64,000 nucleotides of DNA, from the NCBI RefSeq assembly GCF_042242105.1, contig NC_092012.1:20176043-20240042 (forward strand). Reading direction: 5' to 3'. Under the pieces are notes generated by a model that had not been told where the DNA came from, ran no database searches, and worked only from the letters and a program-made list of their open reading frames with translations. How positions within the stretch are numbered: position 1 is the first letter of the stretch; each line of letters opens with the position of its first letter. Both the position numbers and the translations under genes were made by a program. Shown in pieces: positions 43,888-60,699 of the stretch. Source of the DNA: Pempheris klunzingeri. Lineage: Eukaryota; Chordata; Actinopteri; Acropomatiformes; Pempheridae.

Positions 43888-46800
43888 GGGGTCCTGTCTT
43901 CAGTTTTTGTTTTTATGATTGCCAAGTGGCTTTTTTTCCCCTCTGCGTACCAGACTGTGAGCAATAAGAACATTTTAAAGGAACAATTCACTTGTTTCTT
44001 TTTCACTGCACTTTCACTTTTTTGGGTTTTCAGTGAAGACAAATTTGAACTTAAAAAGTTTTTTTCCTTTTGAATGTCTTCAATATACCTCTTGTCTGTC
44101 CTCGCTTGTCAAAAAAAAAAAAAAAGATACTTCCAAGACAAGTAAGTGGATGTTTTGGCTGCTAGTTTTCCTTTTTCAGTTTTGAAAAGAAAAGTTTTTT
44201 TGTTACCCTGATACAGAAAATATAAACCACATACAACTTGTGGTTGCTTTTAAAAAGTAGTTCATGTTAACACTAGAGAATTTTAATATTTATATCTGAA
44301 GTGTAGAGTGCACTTAACCTTATTGTTTTAAGTGTGTATTCGTATAACAATATGCTTTGTTTATACACCATGTGATGTACTGTTAATCTGTTAATACGTA
44401 TCAGACAGCTGTTTGACATGGGCTTTACTTGTCCCTCCGCTATCTTGGAGAGATGAGGACTTGTTGACCTTGTTCACACTGTTGCTGAGCTGAGCTAGAA
44501 GTAGTCTGGATGCTGTCTGTCTGGGTTTGGAGCCCCACATCAGCTTACCTTTCTTTAGCACCCAGCCATGGCATGTCTTCGGTAGTCACTTTGAAATAAA
44601 TGAGGGACTGTAGATGGATTATTTCACTGTACCACTTCCCTCCAGCCCACTGTGCTAGCCATATTGATGTCTGTTTCATATTTCCAATCCTCCACATTGC
44701 AGTACACCTAAAAATATGCTGGTAAATTCCCATTAATGAGAGTGTGATGGACCTGGGTAAGTCCAGTTGAGTTCAGCTCAGCTTGGTGTGGGCATGGTCC
44801 TTTTCTAGTGTATGTTTAAAGCAATTACCAGTTTTAGTGTGTTTCAGTTTGTTTTAACTTGACCTTTGTTTGTTAGACCATTTTGCATATACTTTTGAGT
44901 CTACAGACACAGCATGGCATGTTTGTAGCCAGAATTCACTAGAGGTAGTCAGTAACATAATATCCCTGGACTGTATCAGTTTGTGGCGGCTGAAAAAGGA
45001 CCTATAGATGCAACGGTTTTCAGGCATTTCTTCACGATTCATCATGTTGTAACACTGATAAATCATCCAAAGTAAAGTCCCTGTAGCGTTGAAATGTGCC
45101 AGTCCCCTTTTCAGAAGGTTCCAGTAGATAAAAGGTTTCCTCCTTTCTAATGACTTTATGTGTCCACAAAAGACAAAAAACTTTGAGTCAGTGATGCAGC
45201 TGATTAACGTTACTTCGCTCTGGTCTGGCTACCATTTACAGTATGTGCAGTGGATAATGATGACTTCAATGATTAATAGTGTGGTATTTCATGAACAGCT
45301 CATGAATAAAAACTAATAATGATCAACTAAGTTGGAATTAGATTGACTAATTGCCTCTGCAGAAGTATTCTGTTCACAATGTGATACATGTTGCAGTGTA
45401 CATACATGTTAAATCTCTTTTGCACCATAGATGTGACATGTAGCCCATTAGCCTTTCTGTAGCTTAGACATGCATACATGTTTCATTCAACTACATCACA
45501 CAGATGCAGTTGCATACAGTAATATCACATGTACTACATTAACATCAACTGCAGCAGATTCTATAGATTGCTGTTTTGATTCTCAGAAGGAGCATCATTT
45601 TATATGTCAGACATATTGAATATGAAGGGTCAGAGTTTCAGTTTCACCAGATAATGAACGTTAAGCCCAGGCAGATTTCGGGAACTTGGAGGCACACCTA
45701 AAAGGTTAGCATTTGTAGCATTGACCGAAGATCTTCTCATTTATTCACATCATAGACATCACTTGAAAGCAGAGACATAATCACTAACATGACAATAAAA
45801 GTAAAAACAACATGTGTTACCATGTGGTCCACTGATCTAAAATGGATGAGTGGATGTGGTCAGTCAGTATAGAGTTCCCATGTTATTGTGTCTCTGTATG
45901 TATGCCGCTGTGTTTAAATTATAGATAATGTTTAGAGCTATATGACGCCATACGAAAGTTACTAGATCATATAAAAGCAAACATGCCTGAAAGTGAGAGT
46001 TTTTTTCTGTTTATGTAAATATAATGCAGTATTTCTTGTGTTGACCAAATTCAGTTCATTTAGAATAAACATCATTCAAACTAGCTCAGTTCAACCTCAT
46101 GAATTGCTCATTTTTGTCCTTATGTGTTGGTTGGGCACTGCTTAATGAGAGCATGCCATGTAGCCACAAATACATTTTTACAGTCTGACAGTTCACAGTA
46201 GCTGTTGAATCTTAAGGAAGTGATCTTGGTAGAGTATTTATTTGGATATGCGTAGGGAGTATGTATGAAAATGTCCAGCTCCTCCTTTTTCTTATTTCCC
46301 TCTCCTGCTGCTGTCTTTCTGTTAGTTTAGCTCTCTGCTTTCTAGTCTTGGATTGTCGTCATCACCAATCTGTGTCCTTTATTGACCCATAGTTCTGTTC
46401 CTATATCTGTTTAGTCTAACCTGTTCATGTCAGGGGACATTTTAATGAAGGATGTCACGATCCCAAGTAGTGAAAAATAACCGTACCTGCTGTCCTCAAG
46501 GCTGCTTTGAAACAAACTCACTGTAACACACACATTTTTGCTCTAAATACTATTGCACAGACGTTTCTTAAGTTGATCTAAGTTTGAGTCACATTGTTCC
46601 TTTTAGTTATGTATAAAGTTTGTTGCCATCTGAATATAAGCTCTTGCTCAGTCCTCCCTGTTTTAATCGTGTGGCTTTCTATAAAAGCATTCCATTTTGA
46701 CAGTGTTAAACACTTTGCTTTTTCCTATGTGGCATCCTGATTTAAATGTCCTCAGACTTGCTTATCTGTCTGCTCTGGTTCTTTCCTCTCTGACCCCTGT

Positions 46801-48540
46801 TGAACTGAAAGGTTTGTTACATAGAAAGTAACTCTTAAGATGTCCATATCCATGTCCAATAGCATTGAGCATTCTTACATGATAAATAATGGGTGATGTT
46901 GGTCTTTTTTGTATTAAGAACAGCAGCACTGCAATATTCTACCATTTACTGTGCTATTAAGGAAGTCACCACTTGACCACAGAGAAAATATACCTGTCAT
47001 AGATGACATGAGATCCCTTAAAATGTATTTTTATCTCCTGGTACTTTGCACACTGTTGCAGCTTATTTAGAACAATTCTGTCCAGTGGTCTGAGGCCCAG
47101 TAACCTGGTGTCACTCCCTGTCTCATCGACAACAGCAAGAACCTGGTGTTACATTTAAAACTATCAGACATAGTTGGACAGGAGCTTTAATGCCAAGTGA
47201 TGCAGTTTGTGTTTAAAGTGTATAAACCAGCCTTCGCTAGTCAGGATCAAGTGCTCTTTTTGTTTTTCTCCAGGCGTTAATCTTGAACTTGTTGAACTAC
47301 TATATTGTCCATGACTACAGGATACTTGTGGGTTTTATAGCATTATTCTGCCCTTGCAGCCTAAGGTCATTCCCAATGCTATATGTGGCATTTGCCAGAA
47401 GGGTAAAGAGGCCAACAAGAAGGGCAAGCCAGAGGCTCTCATTCACTGCTCCCAATGTGATAACAGCGGTAAGTCACAATGTCAACTTTAAAGGACAGTT
47501 CCTTCTTTATATATGTTATCTTTTGTTCCACTTTAAACCAATTAAATGTGTTCATTCTTGTGTAAATGACCCTCCCCAGAATAAAAGCTTTATTTACATA
47601 AGCAGTAATCATATTTTTCGTATTTTCATTTTTTTATGTGTCACTCTGACTCATTTGTTTAACATCAGTGGTGCATCAAATTAATAGATGATTGAAATTA
47701 TTAGCATTGACTAATCATCTCTAGCATCAGCTGTGTCTTTGTTTTGTAGTCTCACAACAAAACTTTGAAGCTGACTTTAGGATAGATGTGAGTGTCTAGA
47801 TGTTTGCTGTTTGTAATGTTGCTATGTTAGTGGATAAATGCTCATCTCTTGCTAGTAAGAGCTTAGTGTGATGTGTGGGGATGAGTGGGCCTTTTCACAT
47901 TGTCTGTTTTTGTGTCTTTTTGTTTTTGTCTCACTTGCTTCCTTATGTGTGCCTGTGCGCATGTGTGATGTTTTTATTTCTGTGTGTGTGTGTGGCTGCA
48001 TGTCTCTGGCTCTGTGTTTGCATGTTTGCGTCTGTGCACGTTTCTCTGTGTCCATAAACTTTAGGCCATCCGTCCTGCTTGGACATGAGCGGCCAGCTGG
48101 TGAATGTGATCCAGACCTACCACTGGCAGTGTATGGAGTGTAAGACGTGCACGGTGTGCCAGCAGCCCCACCATGAGGACGAAATGATGTTCTGCGACAA
48201 ATGTGACCGGGGATACCACACGTTCTGCGTGGGCATGGACTCTATACCTACTGGTAAATGGATGGACACACACATATAAGCACAGCGTATTGTGGGCAGA
48301 CAGAAACACAACCTCTTACTCCAGGCTAAGCGGACTCACACACACAACAGTTCCATTACAGTTGCTCATTTAGTTTGGCTGCTTTTTAAAATGTGGTTCT
48401 GTTTTTTTCATTGTCATCAATTAATTCTCTCTGTTTCTCCAGGCCTGTGGGTTTGTGAGGTTTGCGACAAAGATTTCACCACACCCAAGAAGAAGGGAGG
48501 AGCCAAAACACCGAAGAAGTCCAAGTCGGCTAAAAAATGA
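40545..48540 (+). CDS. phf10: PHD finger protein 10 (BAF45a), PBAF subunit
   Basis: PHF10 is a subunit of the PBAF form of the SWI/SNF chromatin remodeller and promotes progenitor proliferation. Twelve coding exons: 40545-40616, 41107-41216, 41569-41699, 41970-42053, 42231-42355, 42491-42640, 42756-42865, 43022-43166, 43416-43568, 47360-47468, 48065-48253 and 48443-48540, giving 491 residues (human 498). The N-terminal half ([16 protein letters not shown], then [18 protein letters not shown]) is the SAY-type supporter region. A Ser-rich linker follows. Two C-terminal PHD fingers start with CGIC near residue 369 and continue through [22 protein letters not shown] and the closing WVCEVC; all zinc ligands expected are present. 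The protein ends in a Lys-rich tail. Intron 9 is the only long one (3.8 kb). It is head-to-head with rab4a. Confidence 0.95.
43569..47359 (+). other. phf10: Large phf10 intron 9
   Basis: At 3.8 kb this is the longest intron read in the window. It separates the linker exons from the PHD-finger exons. Apart from the compound CA repeat at its start I see no exon, RNA gene or transposon in it. Alternative PHF10 isoforms lacking the PHD fingers are known in mammals, so an alternative last exon may end inside it, but I cannot point to one. Confidence 0.6.
43752..43886 (+). repeat. Compound (CA)n repeat with regular GAGT interruptions
   Basis: CA runs are broken three times by the same agagtc interruption near 43787, 43809 and 43826, followed by a pure CA tract of about 50 bp. 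It begins about 180 bp after the exon 9 donor of phf10. Confidence 0.95.
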
Positions 48541-50379
48541 TCAACGGCGCCATGAACCACAATACTTTGACCAAATTCTACACAAATGCACAAATGTCAT
48601 TTGTTCAATCATTTGAAAAAGCTGTGCATGTTTAGAAAAAATCATCCAAAGTAAACAGAAGTGTAGCCCCTCTACTAAATGCCAACAATCCAAACACACC
48701 TGCTGTTACTCTGTAATGACTGACAGGTCTCTATGCGCAGGCTAACACTAGAAAACAAATGTATTAATCTTCTCCATGAACGCTTTGACATCAGTAAGCA
48801 GGCCTATAACTTAAATCGCAGTCAGTCGCACAGATTTCACAGTATTCTTATTTTCCATCTGTAAAACAGATTATACCTCAGACATGTGCTCAAAACAATC
48901 CAGATTAGGCATTAAATTCAGCTCAGCGTCTCTGCTCTGTAATGTTAGGCATTGACTCAACTGCACATGCCATACATATGCATCCATCCATCCAAATGTA
49001 ATGCACTAAATCCTGTGGTCTGCACAGTATCAGTGCAGTCCTGCTCCATGAACGTGATGAATCGAGTCGTGTCTTTATCATAGCATTTCTGCAGTGGTGA
49101 GATGTTTCCTCAGAAGCTGTTTCAGTTGAACAAATGGTGCTTTTGATGATGTACTACTGGAACAATCAATGTCATTCAGTTTCTTTCAAAACAAAAGGTT
49201 TGTATGTGTTTTTTGTATCTAATAAACTGCAATTGGTATTTTTAATAAACAGTTATTTAATAATGAGGAAGGCCAGTAAGGAGAAATCTTATTTAAACAA
49301 AGTCTTGTCTGACGTAATGACACGGTGCTTGTGATCCTGTGTAATACACGCTGACTGTGGTAGACCTCATGGCTTTTCAGGTATTTATGTGCGAGTCTTG
49401 ATTACTGGAAGTGTCTCACTTTACGTGTATTGATTTTGCTGTCAGCCCTCCACTATTAATTATTTTGCAAAAATGTAACCACTCACTGTAATTACATTGA
49501 AAGTGAAAATCCATCAGCTATGACTAGTCAACTGATATTTTTGCAGTCGGCTTGAAAGAAGTTTCTTAAGTTTTTATTTTTTAATTATTTTGTCCGTTTT
49601 GTACTGAACTTGGGGAAACAGGTTGTTTGAGGAGTATCTGTTGCTAATAATGTCTTAGCCACTGAATTAAGAAGTGTTTTTTTTTTTCCAATAAAAGATA
49701 CCTAAAAAGATTCATTGCTTATGTATTGTGTACTCTGTTAAATGGAATCCTAGTTTTGATACTAAAGAGCAAAATGATCTTTACTGCAGTGAAAACAGAT
49801 GTGTGCTGCCTATGCTTTATGACTATAAAGCTTCAAGTAGTTTTATTTTACATTTTGACAAAACAGTCCCATATACACAGCCATCGCTGCAATAAGAGTG
49901 AGTCAGCCTCTTATGACCCCTGAATGTATGAATTTTCAGGTATTCTAATTATTTTTCCACCCAGTGGTGGTTTGACTGTCATTAAGTGCTGTTACCCAGA
50001 TAATTGAATTCAGATCGCACACAAATTAGCATCACATGTCCTGTAGGTCTCTTTGGTCGAATAATATGCCAATCAGCGAACTGCTAATCTAGACTTGGCA
50101 AATATTTAATATCTGCTTTTGACACATCTTAAACATCTTATTCTGAATTGTGAAATATTAGGAAAAGGGTAGACCAGGATCAGATCTTAAACGCTGGTCC
50201 CTCTCTCTCCCACTGTGAGGGCTCCTGCTCTACGTCAGACAGCCTATGGGGGCGCTGTGGCGCAGAGTGCAGCTGAACGCGCGGGTGTGATGACTGTAAA
50301 AGAAGAGGCTGCCATATTGCAGTGATACAGCGAGTTTACCGGACTGAATCTTCAACACCGTTGGCTGTCTGACATAAAA
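48541..50379 (+). other. phf10 3' UTR and psmb1 upstream region
   Basis: No exon was found. phf10 poly(A) signals are plausible at 49221-49226, 49244-49249 and 49690-49695. The last 200 bp before the psmb1 start codon are GC-richer, with a GCCATATT YY1-like motif near 50313, and probably hold the psmb1 promoter and 5' UTR. Confidence 0.5.
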
Positions 50380-52408
<2,029 letters not shown>

Positions 52409-52807
52409 GGAGGGAAATGCTCCTCCGTCTCTGCTTTCTGCTTTGGTCTGTGTTTTCCACACTCACTATGTTGAAATGGCCCCTTTAACATCAAGCGTCT
52501 TGAAATAGGAGTGGTAATCCAGAAGTTGCGTCTTGATTCAGGTTGAAGTGGGGACTATTCCATTTTTTTTATATCCACTTACAATTTACATCCGTTGAAA
52601 TTGACCCCTTTCTCCTGCTTTATACAATTAGCCCTTCAATTTCTGGTATCATTACATCTTGTATTTGTGGTTGCAGTCTGATTGTAAATCAGCACTCCTG
52701 TTCTAAGAAGCTAGGAACGCTCTTCACTCAGCTCTGCCTAGACTCTTCCTCTGTTTTTCCATTATGTTTTGGAAGGATGCATACTCTGCTGTTCTTTTTA
52801 CATTCTT

Positions 52808-52813
52808 AATAAA
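52808..52813 (+). terminator. psmb1: psmb1 poly(A) signal
   Basis: AATAAA 400 bases after the stop codon, with T-rich sequence before it. Confidence 0.75.
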
Positions 52814-52829
52814 TGTAAAGAATTGAAAA

Positions 52830-54070
52830 GAATGAGTCTTGTTCATTTCGTGTCTTTCACACATGGACACACCGTCTCAGGTAGCTTATGCTACTCACTG
52901 TGCTGCAGTTGGTGGGTAGTTTCCTTCAATTGTAGTAACAAAAAACGGGATTGTCCTAAAATTGTGTTTGTTTTTTTTTTAAGATACTGAAATATAGTAG
53001 AAGTATTGCTACAGAATAAAGTAACTACAAGTACACTGCTTCTCCAGAAGTAAAAGTAATGGAGGAGTTGTGGCTTGAATGTGTCTCATATCTGCAGCTT
53101 TTTGCCTAAAACTGATATCTGTGCATCAGGATAAGAAATATGTTGGTGACCAGATATCGATAAGATGAAATAGTTTATAGTTGATTATAACTTATCCATC
53201 GGGAGAACAGTTGAGTTTTATAATGTTATGACCATACAGTCTATGGTTATGACTGAGACTCAACTTTCTTTGAGTTGAACCCTCCTCTGTCATCTTTATG
53301 ACAATATATTAATTATTAAAATACATTTCACATTTCCATACATCTTAATATTCATATTTCACTCAAATGTTTTAGCTATCTGAATCAGAGCAACACTTTA
53401 AATATTTTGTGCATTTTACAATCATTTTCGAGTCGTGTCTCAAGTATTGAATGTGTCATTACTGTAGTTTTCTTCTGTCTTAAGTTATCTAAGGATATCT
53501 ACATTATACATGATTTTCAGTATTTTAGCAGCCATCTGCAGTATGAGGAGTTGTTTATTACCGCACTATATAAAATAAAGATTTCCAGTGTCAGAGTCCT
53601 GACACTGGAAATCCTTTATTATTACAGCACTTGACCTTCTGCATTCCTACATGTGAGATTAGTGCAGGGTTACTTTAGTTTTTTAGCCATTTGCAGCAAA
53701 TATAAAAAAGATTCTTGACGTTATCCCTTAGTTTGTCACTGGTGAGTTTTAATTCCCAGTCATGTTATTCCTCATTCCTCTATTTCTACAGAGTTCTAGT
53801 TTGTCATTATTTAGTTTGATAGTTTTTGTCAATTTTAGGAATACTTCTGCACATTGTTCAAGTACTGAGGACAAAAAGGCCTCACTTATTACTTACTTAT
53901 GAGCCAATTTAGACCTTGATACATAAAGTGAATTAACAGCAATAATCCACCTGCTTGGAAAGCAGCGTAGGGATAGTATAGTTGCACCAATAAAGACAGA
54001 ACTGTTTAAACTGTGATATTATTCTGCATCACCTGAAACTGTGAAAATACAGAAGCACAAGAACACTTAG
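52830..54070. other. Convergent psmb1/psmc3 intergenic region
   Basis: No exon, RNA gene or recognisable transposon. AT-rich. The one striking element is a hairpin palindrome at 53574-53620. Confidence 0.6.
53574..53620. repeat. Near-perfect palindrome with tetraloop, AATAAA on both strands
   Basis: The arms gatttccagtgtcag and ctgacactggaaatc pair perfectly around the 4-base loop agtc. With one bulged base, pairing continues so that AATAAAG sits on the plus strand on the left and on the minus strand on the right. Total stem is about 21 bp. It lies between the 3' ends of two convergent genes. Confidence 0.95.
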
Positions 54071-54079
54071 TTATGATAT

Positions 54080-54085
54080 TTTATT
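54080..54085 (-). terminator. psmc3: psmc3 poly(A) signal
   Basis: TTTATT on the plus strand (AATAAA on the minus), 109 bases past the stop codon; a second copy is at 54090-54095. Confidence 0.65.
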
Positions 54086-54193
54086 TCCTTTTATTAACCC
54101 AACTTCATTATCAACTTTAACAATTTTTTAATCAACAACTGTTTTAATAATGCAAGACTCTCTCACACACAAACACAGACACGGGCAGTGTCC

Positions 54194-56588
<2,395 letters not shown>

Positions 56589-59500
56589 ATGGACCAAAAC
56601 AACAGTATACCAGCCTTCCAGGGGCTGGCCTCCCCTCAGGTATCTATAACTCTCCTCCCAACAGCGTGAGCTTGTCCTCAACATATTCAGATTTACCAGG
56701 TTGTAGCTGCCCGGCACACCATCTCCCTGAGGGTGCAAAGGTGCCATCTTAAACCTGCAGTTTCAGTATTGTGACTGATTTGTATTCATATTAATACACC
56801 TCCTCTGGCCAGTACTGGAGGAGGTGTGACGCTCACATCATTGAAATTGAGTCTTTGATCTGAGCCAGAATCTGGAGCTAAATGATGAGCTAACCAAGGC
56901 ATAGCTACACATTCTGCACACCTTCTAAAAACTATTTCTGACATTGCTGTTTAATTTCATTAAATGCTTAGAAATAGAAATCCAACTTAAACGTTTGTCT
57001 GCAAAGATATCTAACCGGTTTAAAATCAGCCCAGAGTGTTGCTGTTCCATTCACATATCTGTACAGCCAACATTTTGAACCTACAAAACCAACTGACCAT
57101 TGTCATTTTGATTTTAGTAAAGAAGTGATGCTTGGTGAAATATGTTGTGCCAGCGATGAGTTCATTTGTCAGTATCATTTGCTCTTATTGTGGCGTTTCT
57201 GCTTGGTCCCTGTGCAGGGTGCCATGACCCCAGGCATGCCAATCTTCAGTCCCATGATGCCGTATGGCTCAGGTCTGACGCCCCAGCCCGTCCAGAACAC
57301 CAACAGTTTGTCTATACTGGAGGAACAGCAGCGGCAACAACAACAACAACAGGCACAGCAACAACAGGCACAGCAGGCAAACGCAGGTGCAGCACACACT
57401 TCTGTCATCGTCCTCTACTGCCGTTCACTGCATTACAAGCTGAGAACAAATTCTCAGAAATTGGTGCCATCTGAATAATTTCATTACTTATTATCCAAGT
57501 GTGAACCATGGTGGAAGTGTGTATCATCAGTTCATATTGCAGAGAAAATTAACCGTCTTCATTCTCCAGGCCTTCCTGGAACGTCTGGGCAGACCCCTCA
57601 GCTTTTCCATTCCCAGACGGTAGCGGGCTCGACCACCACAGCACTGCCAGGGAACACCCCACTCTACACCACCCCACTGACCCCCATGACCCCCATCACG
57701 CCCGCCACCCCAGCATCGGAGAGCTCTGGGATAGTACCACAGCTACAGTATGTTTAATATCCGATGTGAAGAATTCCAAGTATCGCTTTATGCCACTTGT
57801 ATCTGGCACTGTTGGAAGTAGTCAAGCTAATACACGTAATCTTCCCATTTATGTAATGGTGCCTTAGTCAGTGGTGGCTGTTTAAGTTAAGCTCACTAAC
57901 AGATAATCCTATAGGGAAACACAGGCAACGACCATTGTGCTGAAGGTCAATTAGAATTTATTTAGACACTAAACATGAATATAGCAGATTATTCAGAGAC
58001 TACATGCTGGTGTCATTTCTGTTTAGTCATGAATGTTTTTGACTGCACTGCCATTAATTCCATATATTTAACTTGATTCTTACTCACTTTTGTCTGTTTT
58101 TCTGATTTTCCCTATTAGAAACATAGTGTCCACTGTAAATCTGGGCTGTAAGCTGGACTTGAAGACCATCGCCCTGAGAGCCAGGAATGCAGAGTACAAC
58201 CCAAAGGTGAGACTGCCACACAGCACCATGTATATGCTATGGATACTATGTATATAGCTCAGCCATGATTTTTTTAATTTAGAAAATTCTTATTTATTTC
58301 AAACTGCTGTATTTTCTACAAATATAAAGTTGGTTATGCTAATTTTGCACTCACCACCTCTGTTGTAGAGAATTGGGGAGATTTGGGCCTCCTACAGCTT
58401 TCCAAACTAACAGGATTTTTACATGTGGCATTCTTCTTACTTTTAGATGTGTTTTTGTTACCTGGAGCTTATTTCTCAACACAATTGTAACATTTTCTTC
58501 CAGACCACATGCCAGTGTTGATGCATCATTTTCTCAGCAAACTTTTGACTTGTCACAGCAGGACAAGCATGGGTGACAATTTTGTTATTGATGGCTCAGT
58601 TCCAATAAGTGTCCCATATTCTGCTCATTTCCAAGTTTGTGCTCATATTTGGAGGTCCTCCTAGAGCAGGTTTACATGGTTTCATGTTCAAAAAGCACTT
58701 TAGTTTTAGCATAGCAGACAGCTGTTTTCAGCCTCTGTCTGATCGCTCTGTTTTAGAAGAACAGAACAATCTGCTGCTTTGCTTTCACCTTCAATATCTC
58801 TGATAACTGGAGCTGGTGATAGTGGGGAAAACAATGCCGAATAGCGAGGCAGATTCAGGAGGTTGTCAGCGTGACCTTCAGTCAGCCTACTGAAGGGTTG
58901 GAGGAGGTCACATGGTCAACAGGTCCCCTTGTGACATCACAAGCCAAATCTAAACGAGTGTTTTCACAGATATTTACTGTAAGATGGAGCCGGAGGAAAA
59001 GGGAGATGACAGTCTTGTACTTGGAGGATCTGTAGACACACTTGGGACCCATTTTTATGTTCAAAAGACATGAAAAAAATGCAGTTTGCATTATATGGAA
59101 CCTTTTAAGCCATGACAGTGAGTATTGCACATACCAGGACCCCGTGCTTCACTACTCTTGCTCTCTCCATTTCTTGTAGCGTTTTGCTGCCGTCATCATG
59201 AGAATACGAGAACCGAGGACCACTGCACTCATCTTCAGCTCTGGGAAGATGGTCTGCACTGGAGCAAAGAGGTCAGAATACAGCTTCTTTGTTGACCTTT
59301 CAAGTGCTTAAGTCTATCAGAAAAAGCCAGATTTCAACAGTGGTGTTGTCTGTAGTTGGGATGCTTGACCTGCCTTAACCGTCAATAACATGTTCACAAC
59401 CTTCTCGTCTTGCGCCTTATCTCTATTACTCTCCATAATATTTGTCCTATTTTCTCCTTCTTTTCCTTTAATCTGCCTCTCGTCGTCTCACCCTCTTTCT

Positions 59501-60117
59501 AGTGAGGAGCAGTCAAGGTTAGCTGCCAGAAAATACGCTCGTGTGGTGCAGAAGCTTGGCTTCCCTGCCAAGTTCCTGGACTTCAAGATTCAGAACATGG
59601 TGGGAAGCTGCGACGTCAAGTTCCCCATTCGGCTGGAGGGATTAGTTCTCACACATCAACAGTTTAGCAGGTAATTTCTGTTGGTTTTGTGTGTTGTGCA
59701 GCTTGACAGTAAACCTGTAATATTGTTTGAAAATGGAATAATATTCAGTATATAGGTTTTCAGCTGTATGCAGAAAGCAAATTGATTTTATTGTAATGAT
59801 TGAACCATTGCTTAATATTACTTGCTAAAATAAAGACATGTGTCTGTTTCAGCTATGAACCAGAGTTGTTTCCAGGACTGATTTACAGAATGATCAAACC
59901 CAGAATCGTCCTGCTCATTTTTGTCTCTGGGAAAGTTGTACTCACAGGTAAGACTCGCTCTTCTCTGCTACTGGCTTCGCTTCACTCATTCTTAGGGGCT
60001 CAGCAGTTAATGATACGTGTCCCATGTTGTTTCCAAGGTGCCAAAGTGAGAGCAGAGATCTACGAAGCGTTTGAAAACATCTACCCCATCCTAAAAGGCT
60101 TTCGCAAGACAACGTAG
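56589..60117 (+). CDS. tbp: TATA-box-binding protein (TBP)
   Basis: TBP nucleates pre-initiation complexes for all three RNA polymerases. Coding exons: 56589-56639, 57218-57386, 57570-57747, 58119-58206, 59180-59271, 59503-59670, 59853-59947 and 60038-60117, giving 306 residues. The N-terminus [17 protein letters not shown] and the linker block [18 protein letters not shown] are vertebrate TBP. The glutamine stretch is short and broken by Ala, unlike the long human run. The C-terminal core begins near [18 protein letters not shown] and holds the two pseudo-symmetric repeats, with their DNA-kinking Phe residues in [13 protein letters not shown] and [13 protein letters not shown]. The last intron (59948-60037) is 90 bp, in frame and without a stop. 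tbp2-type paralogues differ strongly in the N-terminus, so this is tbp. Confidence 0.97.
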
Positions 60118-60675
60118 AAGCTGCAGCTCCTTCTTTTACCCCTGTCCCTTTTTTAACTTTTTTTAAAATTCACGAGTGGCGTCTGTATGTTGACCTCTAC
60201 AAGTGGACTGCTGTAAGGGCTGTTGTACAGAGGCGTGAGTTTCTTTTTTTCTTCTTTAGTTTTTGTCCCTGTGTTTCAGACTTTTTTGAAAGACATGATT
60301 TTTACAGCATTTTGTTGCCGTGTTCCCATCACAGATGATGGTATATTTTACAGACCTCTCCACTTATTTGGAAACGTTCTTTGTTTTGGCCCAGTTATTT
60401 TTGGCTTTTCCCGTTGTCATGATTGTATATAAGACTGTAAAGAAATGTAAAAATAACTGATTAGAAGAGAAGCAGTCCAACGAGGACTGTTGTTTTTATT
60501 TTAAGCAGTTTTAAATAGTTTTGTACATTGCCTTTTTATTAATTGTCCGCCTGGTCCCCAAGTTGTATCATTACGCGTTCGGGTCTGTCAGCCCGTATTC
60601 TTATTAACAGAAATTGCCATGGTTTTAGTTTGAGAGACTGTTTATCCCAAACTGTTGAATGCTCTTAAATTTTTG

Positions 60676-60681
60676 ATTAAA
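60676..60681 (+). terminator. tbp: tbp poly(A) signal (ATTAAA variant)
   Basis: ATTAAA about 560 bases after the stop codon; the common variant signal. Confidence 0.5.
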
Positions 60682-60699
60682 AGAAGTTAACCGAATCGT

